A stretch of DNA of 52,641 bases from an uncultured SAR86 cluster bacterium (lineage in GTDB: Bacteria > Pseudomonadota > Gammaproteobacteria > Magnimaribacterales > AG-339-G14): the NCBI GenBank assembly GCA_902527995.1, contig CABZRA010000005.1, positions 1-52,641 on the forward strand, written 5' to 3'. Position numbers and translations under genes: made by a program. The notes beneath the pieces are model-generated. The model did no database searches. It saw nothing but the letters and a program-made list of their open reading frames with translations, and was not told the DNA's origin. This document shows, one piece after another, positions 1 through 9,906 of the stretch (positions are counted from its first letter, which is position 1; the number at the start of each line of letters is the position of its first letter).

Positions 1-622
1 GATTTGTTAACGATTCTATTACATTTATTTTAGTTGATATTTTGGAGCCGCCTATGATTCCCAATAACGGCTTATCTGGAGAAAGAACAATCTTTTCAAG
101 CGCTTTCATTTCTTGTTCTATCAATAATCCAAAGCATGCTTCCTCCATAAAATTCACGATTCCATATGTTGAAGCCTGTTTTCGATGCGCGGTTCCAAAT
201 GCGTCCATTACAAAAATATCTCCTAGCTCACCTAACTTTTCAGAAAGTTCGTCATCATTATTTTTTTCTCCAGCAAAAGCTCTTACATTTTCCAACATCG
301 CTAAGGAGTTACTGGATTTTAATTCTTCAATTGAATTAACTAGCTTTACTTCTTTTTGTAAAAGTTCCTCCAACCTTTTGGCTATTGGGGCAAGAGAAAA
401 TTCTTTTGTAACTGAATCTTGTTCGGAGGGCCTTCCTAAGTGAGTAAGAATTTTTAAATTGTTGGTTTGTTCTAATATATGTTCTATCGTAGGGATAGAT
501 CTCAACAATCGCTCATCATCTAATAATATCCCATTATCTATTGGAACGTTGTAATCAACTCTCAATACAACTGATTTACCCTCAAAACTTTTTGATGCAA
601 TAAAACTGCTTTCAAAGCTCAT
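1..622 (-). CDS. pgk: Phosphoglycerate kinase, N-terminal part (3' end outside window)
   Basis: Cytosolic glycolytic/gluconeogenic enzyme that interconverts 1,3-bisphosphoglycerate + ADP and 3-phosphoglycerate + ATP. The first ~207 codons are present and open to the window edge. Visible family motifs are RVDYNVP near residue 22 (substrate-binding N-domain), LTHLGRP near residue 60, [13 protein letters not shown], and GGSKISTK near the edge. The ATG start overlaps the transketolase stop in an ATGA arrangement, so it is probably translationally coupled to tkt. In many proteobacteria a glyceraldehyde-3-phosphate or erythrose-4-phosphate dehydrogenase gene sits between tkt and pgk; here there is none. 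The identity is secure; only the C-terminal nucleotide-binding half is unseen. Confidence 0.96.
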   Translation of the reverse strand, partial: MSFESSFIASKSFEGKSVVLRVDYNVPIDNGILLDDERLLRSIPTIEHILEQTNNLKILTHLGRPSEQDSVTKEFSLAPIAKRLEELLQKEVKLVNSIEELKSSNSLAMLENVRAFAGEKNNDDELSEKLGELGDIFVMDAFGTAHRKQASTYGIVNFMEEACFGLLIEQEMKALEKIVLSPDKPLLGIIGGSKISTKINVIESLTN

Positions 623-2598
623 TGGCCAATAAGTTGTTTAGATAAATTCACCACATTTGGCACTGTAAAACCAAAGTGTTGCAACAAATCATCTAAAGGT
701 GCTGATTCACCATAAGTACTGATTCCCAAGACTTGATCACCTTGATTTAAATACTTATGCCAAAAATCTGGTTGAGCCGCTTCGAGTACTAATTTCGGAC
801 CGTCTCCCAAAACTTTATATTTGTAATCATCGCTTTGTAAATCAAATAATTCCGTGCAAGGTATTGATACGACTTTTATAGATAAGCTGTCTTCTTTTAA
901 AATTTCTGCTGCATCTACCGCCAAACCTACTTCAGAGCCACTTGCAATAATAGTTAAATCTTCCTGCTCAGCTTCTTTTAGTACATAACCACCTTTAGAA
1001 ATATCACCTAAGTCGTTTCTTGTTTGAGGAGTGAGGTTTTGACGTGACAAAACTAAAGCATGTGGGTTTTCTTTAGATTTCAGTGCATGTTGCCAGGCAA
1101 AAGTGGTTTCAACACCATCACATGGTCTCCAAGTAAACACTCCAGGGGTTGCTCGAAGCATGCTTATGTGTTCTACCGGTTGATGCGTCGGGCCATCTTC
1201 TCCTACCCCTATCGAATCGTGAGTGTAGATGTAAATTACTGGTAGTTTCATTAATGCTGACATTCGCAAAGCATTTCTTGCATAATCCAAAAAGGTCAAA
1301 AAAGTTCCTCCATAAGGCCTTATGCCACCGTGTAAATACATGCCATTCATAATTGCCGACATACCAAACTCTCTTACACCATAATTTAAATAATTACCGC
1401 CTGAGTCTGGAGTCAATATAGTGGAACCTTTCCATTCGGTATTATTTGAGGGAGACAAGTCTGCCGAGCCACCAATTAATTCTGGCAAAATTGGACCTAA
1501 AGCGTCTAAACATAAACCTGAACATTTCCTACTGGCATGACTTGTTTCATCTTCTTCAAAGCTTTTTAATAATTTTTCTATGACTAAATTAAATTCTGAG
1601 GGTAATTCACCTTTTACCAAACGATCAAACACAAGAAATTCTTCAGGGCACTTTTCTTGATAATCCTTGAGAATTTGGTTCCAAGTACTTTCTTGTTCCT
1701 TTCCGGCGGCTTCTTGGTTCCATCCAGCATAGGCTTCTTCAGGAATTTCAAATGCATCAAAATTCCAATTAATATTTTTTCTTGTTAACAGTACTTCTTC
1801 ATCACCTAGCGCCGCTCCGTGAACACCAGACGTACCAGCTTTATTTGGCGAACCTTTGCCTATAACTGTTTTACAACAAATCAACGTAGGTTGATTTGAT
1901 TTTTTTGCTGCAGAGATGGCTTTATCAATTTCTTCTTCATCATGGCCATCTACCTTAGGAATTACGTGCCAGCCGTAACTTTCAAATCTTTTCGCTGTGT
2001 CATCGGTGAACCACCCGGGAACTTCACCATCAATACTTATACCGTTGTCGTCATAAAGTACTATTAATTTTTCGAGTTTATGTGTTCCTGCATAAGAACA
2101 GGCTTCATGTGAAATGCCTTCCATTAAGTCGCCGTCTCCACAAAAGGCATACGTGTAATGATTTATTAATTCTAAATTTGGCTTATTGAATTTATGAGCA
2201 AGAATTTTTTCCGCCAACGCCATTCCAACTGCATTAGCAAGGCCTTGGCCTAATGGGCCAGTGGTTGTTTCAACTCCAGGAGTGACATCACACTCCGGAT
2301 GTCCAGGAGTTTTGGAACCAAGTTTTCGAAAATTTTTAAGTTCATCTAATGGTAGATCGTAACCGGTCAGATGTAGCAGAGAGTAGAGGAGCATAGATCC
2401 ATGACCATTAGAGAGCACAAACCGATCTCGGTTAAACCATTCGGGATTTTTCGGGTTATGTTTTAAATGTTTTGTCCATAGAACTAGAGCAATTTCTGCC
2501 ATTCCCATAGGCATGCCAGGATGACCGCACTTAGCTGCCTGAACAGCATCCATTGAAAGTGCCCTTACGGCATCTGCTAAATTTACTTTATCGGACAT
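619..2598 (-). CDS. tkt: Transketolase
   Basis: Thiamine-diphosphate enzyme that transfers two-carbon ketol units between pentose-phosphate and glycolytic sugars in the cytosol. At 659 residues it matches the bacterial family length. Motifs: HPGMPMGMA near residue 26, the donor region TTTGPLGQG near residue 115, the ThDP/Mg signature GDGDLMEG near residue 155 with the downstream DDN, and the pyrimidine-domain signature [11 protein letters not shown] near residue 465. It starts 69 bp from the divergent metK, so the two promoters must share that gap, and it runs directly into pgk with an ATGA overlap. No Shine-Dalgarno sequence is obvious before the ATG. Confidence 0.97.
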   Translation of the reverse strand: MSDKVNLADAVRALSMDAVQAAKCGHPGMPMGMAEIALVLWTKHLKHNPKNPEWFNRDRFVLSNGHGSMLLYSLLHLTGYDLPLDELKNFRKLGSKTPGHPECDVTPGVETTTGPLGQGLANAVGMALAEKILAHKFNKPNLELINHYTYAFCGDGDLMEGISHEACSYAGTHKLEKLIVLYDDNGISIDGEVPGWFTDDTAKRFESYGWHVIPKVDGHDEEEIDKAISAAKKSNQPTLICCKTVIGKGSPNKAGTSGVHGAALGDEEVLLTRKNINWNFDAFEIPEEAYAGWNQEAAGKEQESTWNQILKDYQEKCPEEFLVFDRLVKGELPSEFNLVIEKLLKSFEEDETSHASRKCSGLCLDALGPILPELIGGSADLSPSNNTEWKGSTILTPDSGGNYLNYGVREFGMSAIMNGMYLHGGIRPYGGTFLTFLDYARNALRMSALMKLPVIYIYTHDSIGVGEDGPTHQPVEHISMLRATPGVFTWRPCDGVETTFAWQHALKSKENPHALVLSRQNLTPQTRNDLGDISKGGYVLKEAEQEDLTIIASGSEVGLAVDAAEILKEDSLSIKVVSIPCTELFDLQSDDYKYKVLGDGPKLVLEAAQPDFWHKYLNQGDQVLGISTYGESAPLDDLLQHFGFTVPNVVNLSKQLIGQ

Positions 2599-2667
2599 GA
2601 ATCAAAATGGTATTTTCTATTAAAAAAAGAGAATATCATAGTAGAATTCTTACTCGTTTTTAATTTT

Positions 2668-3825
2668 ATGTCCGAGTACAAAACTTTCACATCTGAATCA
2701 GTATCTGAGGGTCATCCCGACAAACTTGCAGACCAGATATCCGACGCTATTCTTGACGCCTTTTTGATAGACGATCCTGAATCAAGAGTAGCTTGTGAGA
2801 CTTTAGTAAAAACTGATTTAGTAGTAATCGCAGGAGAAATTTCTTCAAATGCAACACCGGATCTTGAAAAAGTTGTACGTTCTGTCATAAACGAAGTTGG
2901 GTATGATAACGACGACGTAGGATTTAACGGATCCACTGTAGAAATTGTCAATGCAATTGGCATGCAGTCGAACGACATAGCTCAAGGAGTTAACGAGGGT
3001 TCTGGTACTGACACCGATCAAGGTGCAGGAGATCAGGGTTTAATGTTTGGTTATGCAACTAGCGAAACCGACGTCCTTATGCCAGCTCCTATAACTTATT
3101 CACACTTGTTAGTAAAAAAACAAGCAGAGGTTAGAAAAGATAAAACTTTGCCATGGTTAAGGCCTGATGCGAAAAGCCAATTGAGTTTTGTTTACGATGA
3201 CGCTGGAAAACCGTCACACCTTTCTGCAATTGTTCTATCAACTCAACATGATGAAAATGTAAGTTTTTCAGAGCTTGAAGAGGGTGTAAGAGAGGAGATT
3301 ATTAAAAAAGTCATTCCTTCCAATTGGCTGTCGCCTGAAACGAAAATTTATATCAATCCAACTGGTAGATTTGTAATCGGTGGGCCTGTAGGAGATTGCG
3401 GACTGACTGGACGTAAAATTATCGTTGATACTTATGGAGGCATGGCAAGACATGGTGGTGGAGCCTTCTCTGGAAAAGATCCATCAAAGGTTGATCGATC
3501 TGCTGCCTATGCAGGAAGGTATGTTGCAAAAAATATAGTCTCTGCGGGCCTAGCTGAAAAATGTGAAATTCAAGTTTCTTACGCAATTGGAATTGCTGAA
3601 CCAACCTCAATCAGCATAAATACCTTTGGTACTAATTCTATTCCTGAGAATGAGATTGCTGAAATCGTAGCTGATAACTTTGAACTTAAACCGAAAGAAC
3701 TAATCCAAATGCTAGATCTAAAAAAACCTATTTATCAGAAAACTGCAGCATATGGTCATTTTGGAAGAGAAGATAAAGAATTTTCTTGGGAAAATACTGA
3801 CAAAGCTGACAAAATAAAAAATTAA
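2668..3825 (+). CDS. metK: S-adenosylmethionine synthetase
   Basis: Makes S-adenosylmethionine from methionine and ATP in the cytosol. The 385-residue product has the full signature set: EGHPDK at the N-terminus, [12 protein letters not shown] near residue 120, the P-loop-like glycine segment [14 protein letters not shown] near residue 265, and [12 protein letters not shown] near residue 235. It is followed after 3 nt by ahcY, so synthesis of SAM and removal of its by-product SAH are probably co-expressed. The 69-bp leader is too short for a SAM riboswitch and I see no such fold. Confidence 0.97.
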   Translation: MSEYKTFTSESVSEGHPDKLADQISDAILDAFLIDDPESRVACETLVKTDLVVIAGEISSNATPDLEKVVRSVINEVGYDNDDVGFNGSTVEIVNAIGMQSNDIAQGVNEGSGTDTDQGAGDQGLMFGYATSETDVLMPAPITYSHLLVKKQAEVRKDKTLPWLRPDAKSQLSFVYDDAGKPSHLSAIVLSTQHDENVSFSELEEGVREEIIKKVIPSNWLSPETKIYINPTGRFVIGGPVGDCGLTGRKIIVDTYGGMARHGGGAFSGKDPSKVDRSAAYAGRYVAKNIVSAGLAEKCEIQVSYAIGIAEPTSISINTFGTNSIPENEIAEIVADNFELKPKELIQMLDLKKPIYQKTAAYGHFGREDKEFSWENTDKADKIKN

Positions 3826-3828
3826 AAA

Positions 3829-5205
3829 ATGAAATTTGAAGATTACAAAGTAGCAGACATCAACCTAGCTGAGTTTGGAAGAAAAGAAATTGCTTTAGCT
3901 GAAGCAGAAATGCCAGCATTAATGAAGTTGAGAGAAAAATACGGCGACAGCAAGCCTTTAGCAGGCGCCAAAATAATGGGTTGCATTCATATGACTATTC
4001 AAACGGCGGTGTTGATTGAAACGCTTGTGAAATTAGGAGCTTTAGTTAGATGGTCTTCTTGCAATATTTTTTCTACTCAAGATCATGCTGCAGCTGCCAT
4101 AGCAGCCTCCGAAATTCCTGTCTTTGCTTGGAAAGGAATGAATGAAGAAGAATTCGATTGGTGTATTGAACAAACAATTCTTAAAGATGGCGCTCCCTGG
4201 GACGCGAACATGATTCTGGACGATGGAGGTGATCTGACAGCAATGGTTCACGAAAAGTATCCTGACATGCTCAATAACATCCATGGAATTTCTGAAGAAA
4301 CCACCACCGGAGTGCATCGACTCTGGGAGATGCTAGAAAAAGGAGAATTGAAAGTTCCAGCAATTAACGTTAACGATTCAGTTACAAAATCAAAAAATGA
4401 CAATAAGTACGGCTGCCGTCATAGTCTCAATGACGCCATAAAACGAGGAACAGATATGCTCCTGGCTGGAAGAAAAGCGTTAGTCTTTGGTTACGGTGAT
4501 GTTGGTAAAGGCTCTGCAATGAGCTTGAGACAAGAAGGCATGGTTGTAAGAATCTCAGAAGTGGACCCTATCTGTGCAATGCAAGCTTGCATGGACGGAT
4601 ATGAAGTAGTCTCTCCTTATATAGATGGAGTTAACACCAATAAAGATGAATGTATTAACAAAAATCTTCTAGCAGATACCGATGTAATAGTTACTGCAAC
4701 AGGCAATGTGAATGTCTGTGATCGTTTTATTTTAGAAAATCTTAAGTCGGGAACGATGGTGTGTAATATAGGACACTTCGATAACGAAATTGACACTCAA
4801 CACCTGCGCGATAATTGGCATTGGGAAGAAATCAAACCACAAGTGCACAAAGTCTCAAAAACTAAAACCGATCCTTATAATTATATTGTTTTGTTAGCTG
4901 AAGGACGTTTAGTGAATCTGGGTAATGCTACAGGTCATCCGTCTCGTATCATGGATGGTTCGTTTGCGAATCAAGTCTTGGCACAGATGTTTCTTTACAA
5001 ACAGGCTTTTGCAACGCTTAACGACGAAGAGAAAAAGAAAGAACTGCTAACAGTTGAAGTTCTGCCAACGGAATTGGATGAAGAAGTTGCTCAATATATG
5101 GTAGAAGGCTTTGGCGGCGTTGTTACTAAGCTGACTAAAGATCAGGCCGATTATATAAATGTAGAAGTCGAGGGGCCCTATAAACCAAAATCCTATAAGT
5201 ATTAA
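3829..5205 (+). CDS. ahcY: Adenosylhomocysteinase (SAH hydrolase)
   Basis: NAD-dependent reversible hydrolysis of S-adenosylhomocysteine to adenosine and homocysteine, completing the methylation cycle begun by MetK. The 458-residue protein shows the N-terminal substrate region [12 protein letters not shown] (T replaced by M in the more usual HTTIQ), the Rossmann signature GYGDVGKG near residue 220, and the C-terminal [17 protein letters not shown]. It lies 3 nt after metK and overlaps argH by one base (TAATG), indicating one transcript. The length is within the bacterial range. Confidence 0.96.
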   Translation: MKFEDYKVADINLAEFGRKEIALAEAEMPALMKLREKYGDSKPLAGAKIMGCIHMTIQTAVLIETLVKLGALVRWSSCNIFSTQDHAAAAIAASEIPVFAWKGMNEEEFDWCIEQTILKDGAPWDANMILDDGGDLTAMVHEKYPDMLNNIHGISEETTTGVHRLWEMLEKGELKVPAINVNDSVTKSKNDNKYGCRHSLNDAIKRGTDMLLAGRKALVFGYGDVGKGSAMSLRQEGMVVRISEVDPICAMQACMDGYEVVSPYIDGVNTNKDECINKNLLADTDVIVTATGNVNVCDRFILENLKSGTMVCNIGHFDNEIDTQHLRDNWHWEEIKPQVHKVSKTKTDPYNYIVLLAEGRLVNLGNATGHPSRIMDGSFANQVLAQMFLYKQAFATLNDEEKKKELLTVEVLPTELDEEVAQYMVEGFGGVVTKLTKDQADYINVEVEGPYKPKSYKY

Positions 5206-6590
5206 TGGTAAAGAAAAATCGTAGTTGGGGCGGCCGATTCAAACAAGAAACAGCTGAAAATGCTTTAGAATTTTCGAATTCAATTGAAATCGATAAGACT
5301 TTTTACCGCGAGGATATTGTAGGTTCAATAGCTTATGCTGAAGCTCTAGAAAAAGCAAAAGTTTTAAAGCCATCTGAATTTAAAAAAATAAAAATTGGAC
5401 TCAATCAGATTCAAAAGCAAATTGACTCAAAAAAATTTAACTGGAACAAGGCTTTAGAAGACGTGCACATGAACATCGAAGCCGCTCTAGAAAAAAATAT
5501 TGGAGAAGTGGCAAAAAAACTTCACACCGGAAGGTCTAGAAACGATCAAGTTGTCACTGACTTAAAACTGTACATGTTAAAAAAATCTGAGGAGATTCAA
5601 ATCTCTCTTAGAGAGCTACTTAAATCGTTGGTCCAAAAAGCTGAACCTGAAACTGAAACTTTAATGCCTGGTTTCACTCATCTACAGATAGCTCAGCCGA
5701 TTTCTTTAAGTCACCATTTAATGGCTTACTATGAAATGTTTAAAAGAGATCTCAATCGCTTTGAAAACTCAGATAACAACCTAAGTGTTTTGCCTTTGGG
5801 TTCTGGAGCGCTTGCTGGCAATCGATTCAAACTCGATCGAAAAAGAATGGCCAAAAATCTTGGCTTCAAAGAGGTGACTCAAAACTCTATCGACGCAGTG
5901 AGTGACAGGGATTTCATTGCGGAAATGATGTTTAACATCAGCCTCGCATCAATTCATTTGTCTAGAATTTCAGAAGAATTTATTATTTGGTCCTCATCAC
6001 AATTTAATTATTTGGAATTGCCAGAGGAACTTTGTACAGGATCTTCAATCATGCCGCAGAAAAGAAACCCGGATATGGCGGAACTAGTCCGCGGCGGAGC
6101 TGCCAAGACTATTGGCAACTTAGTTTCACTTTTGAGCTTATTAAAAAACCAACCGCTGGCTTATAACCGAGACAATCAAGAAGATAAGGCCCCTCTCTTT
6201 GTTTCGATTGATTATGTTTTAAGCGCGATCGATATAACTTCTGCCATGGTAGCTGGAGCAAAATTTAATATCGACGAAATGTTGAATGATGTTTTTGATG
6301 GTCATATTTGTGCAACTGATTTTGCTGAGTATTTAGTACTCAAAGGTTTACCGTTTAGGGAAGCCCATGCGATAACAGGAAAGGCGGTACAGTTGGCTGA
6401 AAAAAAAGATGCCTTATTAGCAGAGTTATCATTAACGGAATTAAAAAAACTATCTAAAAAAATTGAAAAAGATGTCTATAAATACTTAGATCCAATGACA
6501 TCAATTTCAGCAAAGACGAGTGTGGGTGGCACAGCTCCTTCACAGGTGAAAAAACAAATCATTAAAGCTAAAATGGATTTAAAAATATAA
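5205..6590 (+). CDS. argH: Argininosuccinate lyase
   Basis: Cleaves argininosuccinate to arginine and fumarate, the last step of arginine synthesis. The 461-residue protein belongs to the fumarase/aspartase superfamily. It carries the signature GSSIMPQKRNPD near residue 280 with the catalytic serine loop, HTGRSRNDQV near residue 107, and TGKAVQLAE near the C-terminus. The N-terminal WGGRF is typical of ArgH. The start codon shares its A with the ahcY stop, so translation is probably coupled. No other arginine gene is nearby. Confidence 0.96.
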   Translation: MVKKNRSWGGRFKQETAENALEFSNSIEIDKTFYREDIVGSIAYAEALEKAKVLKPSEFKKIKIGLNQIQKQIDSKKFNWNKALEDVHMNIEAALEKNIGEVAKKLHTGRSRNDQVVTDLKLYMLKKSEEIQISLRELLKSLVQKAEPETETLMPGFTHLQIAQPISLSHHLMAYYEMFKRDLNRFENSDNNLSVLPLGSGALAGNRFKLDRKRMAKNLGFKEVTQNSIDAVSDRDFIAEMMFNISLASIHLSRISEEFIIWSSSQFNYLELPEELCTGSSIMPQKRNPDMAELVRGGAAKTIGNLVSLLSLLKNQPLAYNRDNQEDKAPLFVSIDYVLSAIDITSAMVAGAKFNIDEMLNDVFDGHICATDFAEYLVLKGLPFREAHAITGKAVQLAEKKDALLAELSLTELKKLSKKIEKDVYKYLDPMTSISAKTSVGGTAPSQVKKQIIKAKMDLKI

Positions 6591-6595
6591 AAATT

Positions 6596-7690
6596 ATGGA
6601 CGTATTCTTCAAACCCATCACTGTTAACAAACTCACTATCCCGAATCGTTTTGCGATGGCACCAATGACACGAAGCCGATCACCAGACGGTGTTCCAGGA
6701 AAAAATGTAAGAGATTATTATCAACGTCGAGCAGCGGGTGAAGTTGGTCTAATAATTACAGAAGGAGTTGAAGTAAGTCATCCTTCTTCTAGCGGTTACC
6801 CAGATGTACCAGGTTTTAGGGACAAAGCAGATGAAGGTTGGAAGCAGGTGGTTGACGCCGTTCACAGCGAGGGTTCAAAAATCTTTCCTCAGCTTTGGCA
6901 CGTAGGCGCATTTCGTAAACCAGGCATGGCACCAGACCCAGAAGTGCCTGGATATACTCCATCGGGGTTAGTCAATGCAGATAAGAAAGCAGCGCATGAA
7001 ATGACTGCTGAAGACGTAGAGATGTTGATCGAATGTTTTGTCGGCGATATTTTAAAAATCAAAGATCTTGGTTTTGATGGAGTGGAATTGCACGGAGCGC
7101 ATGGTTATTTGATTGATAACTTTTTTTGGGAAGGTACTAATCAAAGAGCCGATGACTTTGGAGGTTCGATTGATAAACGTACTGCATTTGCTTGTGAAAT
7201 TGTGAAACGAGCTAGAGCTAAAGTTGGCGCAGATTTTCCCATAGCCATAAGATTTTCTCAGTGGAAGCAACAAGACTTTGAAGCCAAACTGGCTTACACC
7301 GAAGATGACCTAAAAACTTTTTTAATGCCTTTAGTAGATGCTGGTATAGATATGTTTCACGCGAGTAATAGAAGGTATTGGGAACCAGAATTTGAAGGGT
7401 CAAATCTCAACCTAGCTGGTTGGACAAAAAAATTAACGGGTATACCAACCATAACCGTGGGCAGTGTTGGTTTGAAATCAGATTTTATTGGAATGTATGC
7501 TGGAGACGACGCTGTGGAATCGCAATCAATAGACGACCTAATCGGAAGAATGGAAAGTGACGAATTTGACATGGTTGCCATAGGTAGAGCCTTACTTTCC
7601 GACCCGGAATGGGTGAAGAAAGTAAAAACTAATGATTTTGGAGCAATTATTCCTTTCGAAAAGAAATACGCATCCGAAGTGTATTATTAA
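6596..7690 (+). CDS. NADH:flavin oxidoreductase, Old Yellow Enzyme family
   Basis: A 364-residue single-domain FMN-dependent ene-reductase of the OYE class, expected to reduce activated C=C bonds in the cytosol. Visible features are the N-terminal PNRFAMAPMTRSR FMN-binding stretch, QLWHVG near residue 100, the substrate-binding ELHGAHGYLIDNF near residue 163, and the phosphate-binding GRALLSDP near residue 335. No C-terminal Fe-S/pyridine-nucleotide domain of the dienoyl-CoA reductase type is present. It follows argH by 5 nt and ends the metK operon. The physiological substrate cannot be told from sequence. Confidence 0.9.
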   Translation: MDVFFKPITVNKLTIPNRFAMAPMTRSRSPDGVPGKNVRDYYQRRAAGEVGLIITEGVEVSHPSSSGYPDVPGFRDKADEGWKQVVDAVHSEGSKIFPQLWHVGAFRKPGMAPDPEVPGYTPSGLVNADKKAAHEMTAEDVEMLIECFVGDILKIKDLGFDGVELHGAHGYLIDNFFWEGTNQRADDFGGSIDKRTAFACEIVKRARAKVGADFPIAIRFSQWKQQDFEAKLAYTEDDLKTFLMPLVDAGIDMFHASNRRYWEPEFEGSNLNLAGWTKKLTGIPTITVGSVGLKSDFIGMYAGDDAVESQSIDDLIGRMESDEFDMVAIGRALLSDPEWVKKVKTNDFGAIIPFEKKYASEVYY

Positions 7691-7754
7691 TTTTTTACTT
7701 ATTCGAAAACCTATCTAAGTTTTTTCTGTCTAAAATTCTTTAACATTAGTGCAG

Positions 7755-7760
7755 TATAAT
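7755..7760 (+). promoter_or_regulatory. Candidate -10 box for the lptM-lysA operon
   Basis: A perfect TATAAT sits 6 nt before the lptM ATG, in the 76-bp gap after the OYE gene. No convincing -35 hexamer lies 16-18 nt upstream. If it is the real -10, the transcript starts at or inside lptM and could be leaderless for lptM or begin just ahead of lysA. Confidence 0.35.
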
Positions 7761-7766
7761 GTGGAG

Positions 7767-7880
7767 ATGAAAAAGGTTTTTTTGATCTTAATATGTTTAT
7801 CAGCCATAAATTTTACTGCTTGCGGTATAAAAGGACCTTTGACCTTGCCAACCGATAACGAAACTGAGTATGCGTCCTGA
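7767..7880 (+). CDS. lptM: Small lipoprotein LptM (YifL family)
   Basis: A 37-residue lipoprotein. It has a short signal peptide (MKKVFLILICLSA...), a lipobox ending in ...FTAC at Cys19, and then GIKGPLTLP, the hallmark CGxKGPLxLP of the LptM/YifL family. In the family, LptM associates with the LPS transport translocon LptDE at the outer membrane and assists LptD disulfide maturation. Its stop codon lies 11 nt inside lysA, and position immediately upstream of lysA/dapF is the conserved location of this gene in Gammaproteobacteria. It is easily missed because of its length. The only weak point is a GGAG directly abutting the ATG instead of a spaced ribosome binding site. Confidence 0.88.
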   Translation: MKKVFLILICLSAINFTACGIKGPLTLPTDNETEYAS

Positions 7881-9090
7881 TTACTTTTCTAATAATTCAG
7901 AAAGCTTGTGCATTGAAGATCTTGCTCTTACTAAAATTTGTGAAGAAATTCCGACTCCTTTCTATATTTATTCTCAAGCTAGTATAGAAGCAGCTGCAAC
8001 TTCTTATCTTAAAAATGCAAGTGATTCTGATCTCATTTGTTACTCGGTTAAAGCCAATAGCAATATCAACCTATTAAAAATTCTTGCTCAACTGGGAATG
8101 GGTTTTGATGTAGTGTCAGTAGGAGAATTAAAAAGAGCTCTTAAGGCAGGAGCTACAGCAGATAAAATTGTATTTTCGGGTGTAGGGAAATCTAAGGCAG
8201 ATTTAACATTTGCTGCTGAGCAAGAAATTTATTCGATCAATATTGAGTCTCATCATGAAATTGAGTTATTAAAAGATTTACCAAACAAGCCAAGAATCTC
8301 TTTAAGAATTAATCCAGATATGGCTGCCAACACGCACCCATATATTGAAACAGGAAAATCGGACTGTAAATTTGGTATCTCCGAATTGGAAGCATTGGAG
8401 ATAGCTAAAACTTACTCAACTGAAGAAATTAATCTTGTAGGAATTTCTGCACATATTGGCTCCCAAATTACCGATGCAAATTTATTTATTGAGTTAGCAG
8501 AAAAACTAAAAGCGTTAGCAGCACAATTAAAAGACTTGGGTCATAAGATAGATCACTTAGACGTTGGTGGAGGCTTAGCAATTGATTATCAATTAGAGCA
8601 ACAATATGATCCTGCTCAATTAGTCAAAGATTTAAAATCATCAATCACTGAATACGATTTATTAATGGAGCCAGGACGCTCAATCGTTGCGCAATCAGGA
8701 GCAGTAATAACTAGTGTCATTACGGAAAAAACAAATGGTCAAAGAGATTTCCTAGTGGTCGATGTAGGTATGAATGATTTGATGCGACCGGCCCTTTATA
8801 GCGCAAGACATTCAATTGAAACTGTTAAATTCAACGATGTCGAAGTGAAAGAATATGAGGTAGTTGGCCCAGTTTGCGAAACTGCTGATAGTTTTGGAGT
8901 TGGACACTCCTTAAATGCTAAAGCAGGGGATCAACTCATCATTTATTCAACTGGAGCATACGGCTCAAGCATGGGCTCGAATTATAATTCAAGACCAAAA
9001 CCAGCTGAAATTCTAGTTTCTAAGGATAAATTTAAAGTAATTAGAAAAGCAGAATCATTCGAAGACTTAATAAGACTAGAGGAAGTTTGA
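7870..9090 (+). CDS. lysA: Diaminopimelate decarboxylase
   Basis: PLP-dependent decarboxylation of meso-diaminopimelate to lysine. The 406-residue fold-type III enzyme has the PLP lysine in CYSVKANSN near residue 57, HIGSQI near residue 197, the phosphate-binding DVGGGLAIDY near residue 236, EPGRSIV near residue 275, and the active-site CETAD near residue 337. The start overlaps the end of lptM. dapF begins immediately after the stop, so the two terminal steps of the DAP/lysine pathway are adjacent. Confidence 0.96.
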   Translation: MRPDYFSNNSESLCIEDLALTKICEEIPTPFYIYSQASIEAAATSYLKNASDSDLICYSVKANSNINLLKILAQLGMGFDVVSVGELKRALKAGATADKIVFSGVGKSKADLTFAAEQEIYSINIESHHEIELLKDLPNKPRISLRINPDMAANTHPYIETGKSDCKFGISELEALEIAKTYSTEEINLVGISAHIGSQITDANLFIELAEKLKALAAQLKDLGHKIDHLDVGGGLAIDYQLEQQYDPAQLVKDLKSSITEYDLLMEPGRSIVAQSGAVITSVITEKTNGQRDFLVVDVGMNDLMRPALYSARHSIETVKFNDVEVKEYEVVGPVCETADSFGVGHSLNAKAGDQLIIYSTGAYGSSMGSNYNSRPKPAEILVSKDKFKVIRKAESFEDLIRLEEV

Positions 9091-9906
9091 GTGGTAATTG
9101 TTCAGGCCATGGAAGCTCTGGGAAACGAGTTTATTTTAATTGATGCAATCTCACAAAAAATTGACTCTGAAGAACAATTAAAAATTTTAAAAACCTGTGC
9201 AAAAGAATTCTCTTTTGATCAATTATTATTTCTCGAACCACCGACTCAGAAACATGCTCACCTAAAACTTAAAATTTATAATGTAGATGGAAGCTTGGCT
9301 GAAAATTGTGTGAATGGTATTCGCGCATTAGCACTATATGCTTTTGATGAATGTTTAGTATTTTCAAAAACTTTTATTTTGCAAATTGAGGATAATCTTG
9401 CCCAAATTACCCGACTGCAGAAAAATGAATTTGCTGTAAAAATGAGTAGTTTTGAATTCACTAAATCAAGTTGTGCTATTGCTGACAGTCAAGAATTACA
9501 ATTTAATTTTGAAGGCACAGATGTAAGATTTAATCCCGTTTCCGTGGGCAATCCACATGCCATAATTTTTCAAGACAACTTGCCAGATCAGATACCTGAA
9601 ATGGGTTTAACTTTGCAAGAGAGTAATATCTATAAAAATGGTGTAAATGTAGGCTTTGTAGAGATTATCAACGAAAAAGAAATTAATTTAAGAGTTGTCG
9701 AACGCGGAGTTGGTGAAACTTTAGCCTGTGGAAGTGGAGCCTGCGCGGCTGTATTGTGTGGCGTAAAAAACAATCTTTTGGAATCACCTGTTTTAGTAAA
9801 TTTCAAAAAAGGAAAGTTAAAAGTAGAAGTTAGTCTTGATGAAGAATGGTTTAACTTAATTGGTGAGGCCAAATACTTAGAAAAAGGTATTAAAATAAAT
9901 CCGTGA
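9091..9906 (+). CDS. dapF: Diaminopimelate epimerase (divergent)
   Basis: Converts LL- to meso-diaminopimelate for lysine and peptidoglycan. The 271-residue protein starts with GTG directly after the lysA stop. The second catalytic cysteine is in the canonical GETLACGSGACAA near residue 210. The first cysteine region reads ENCVNGIRALA near residue 71, where the family normally has CGNGxRC: the cysteine is kept but the following glycine is valine and the later cysteine is alanine. GNEF and NPHAI are also present. The position between lysA and DUF484-xerC supports dapF. Function is likely retained, but the altered active-site loop is unusual. Confidence 0.9.
   Translation: MVIVQAMEALGNEFILIDAISQKIDSEEQLKILKTCAKEFSFDQLLFLEPPTQKHAHLKLKIYNVDGSLAENCVNGIRALALYAFDECLVFSKTFILQIEDNLAQITRLQKNEFAVKMSSFEFTKSSCAIADSQELQFNFEGTDVRFNPVSVGNPHAIIFQDNLPDQIPEMGLTLQESNIYKNGVNVGFVEIINEKEINLRVVERGVGETLACGSGACAAVLCGVKNNLLESPVLVNFKKGKLKVEVSLDEEWFNLIGEAKYLEKGIKINP

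Noticed and set aside
42-443. 133-codon open frame on the plus strand
   Set aside because: It is antisense to pgk, whose reading frame has all the conserved motifs.
2599-2667. SAM or SAH riboswitch ahead of metK-ahcY
   Set aside because: The gap is 69 bp, shared with the tkt promoter, with no multi-stem fold or conserved core visible.
7691-7754. Possible terminator after the OYE gene
   Set aside because: Only a weak A/T-only stem (GAAAAC with GTTTTTT) is visible; not strong enough to call.
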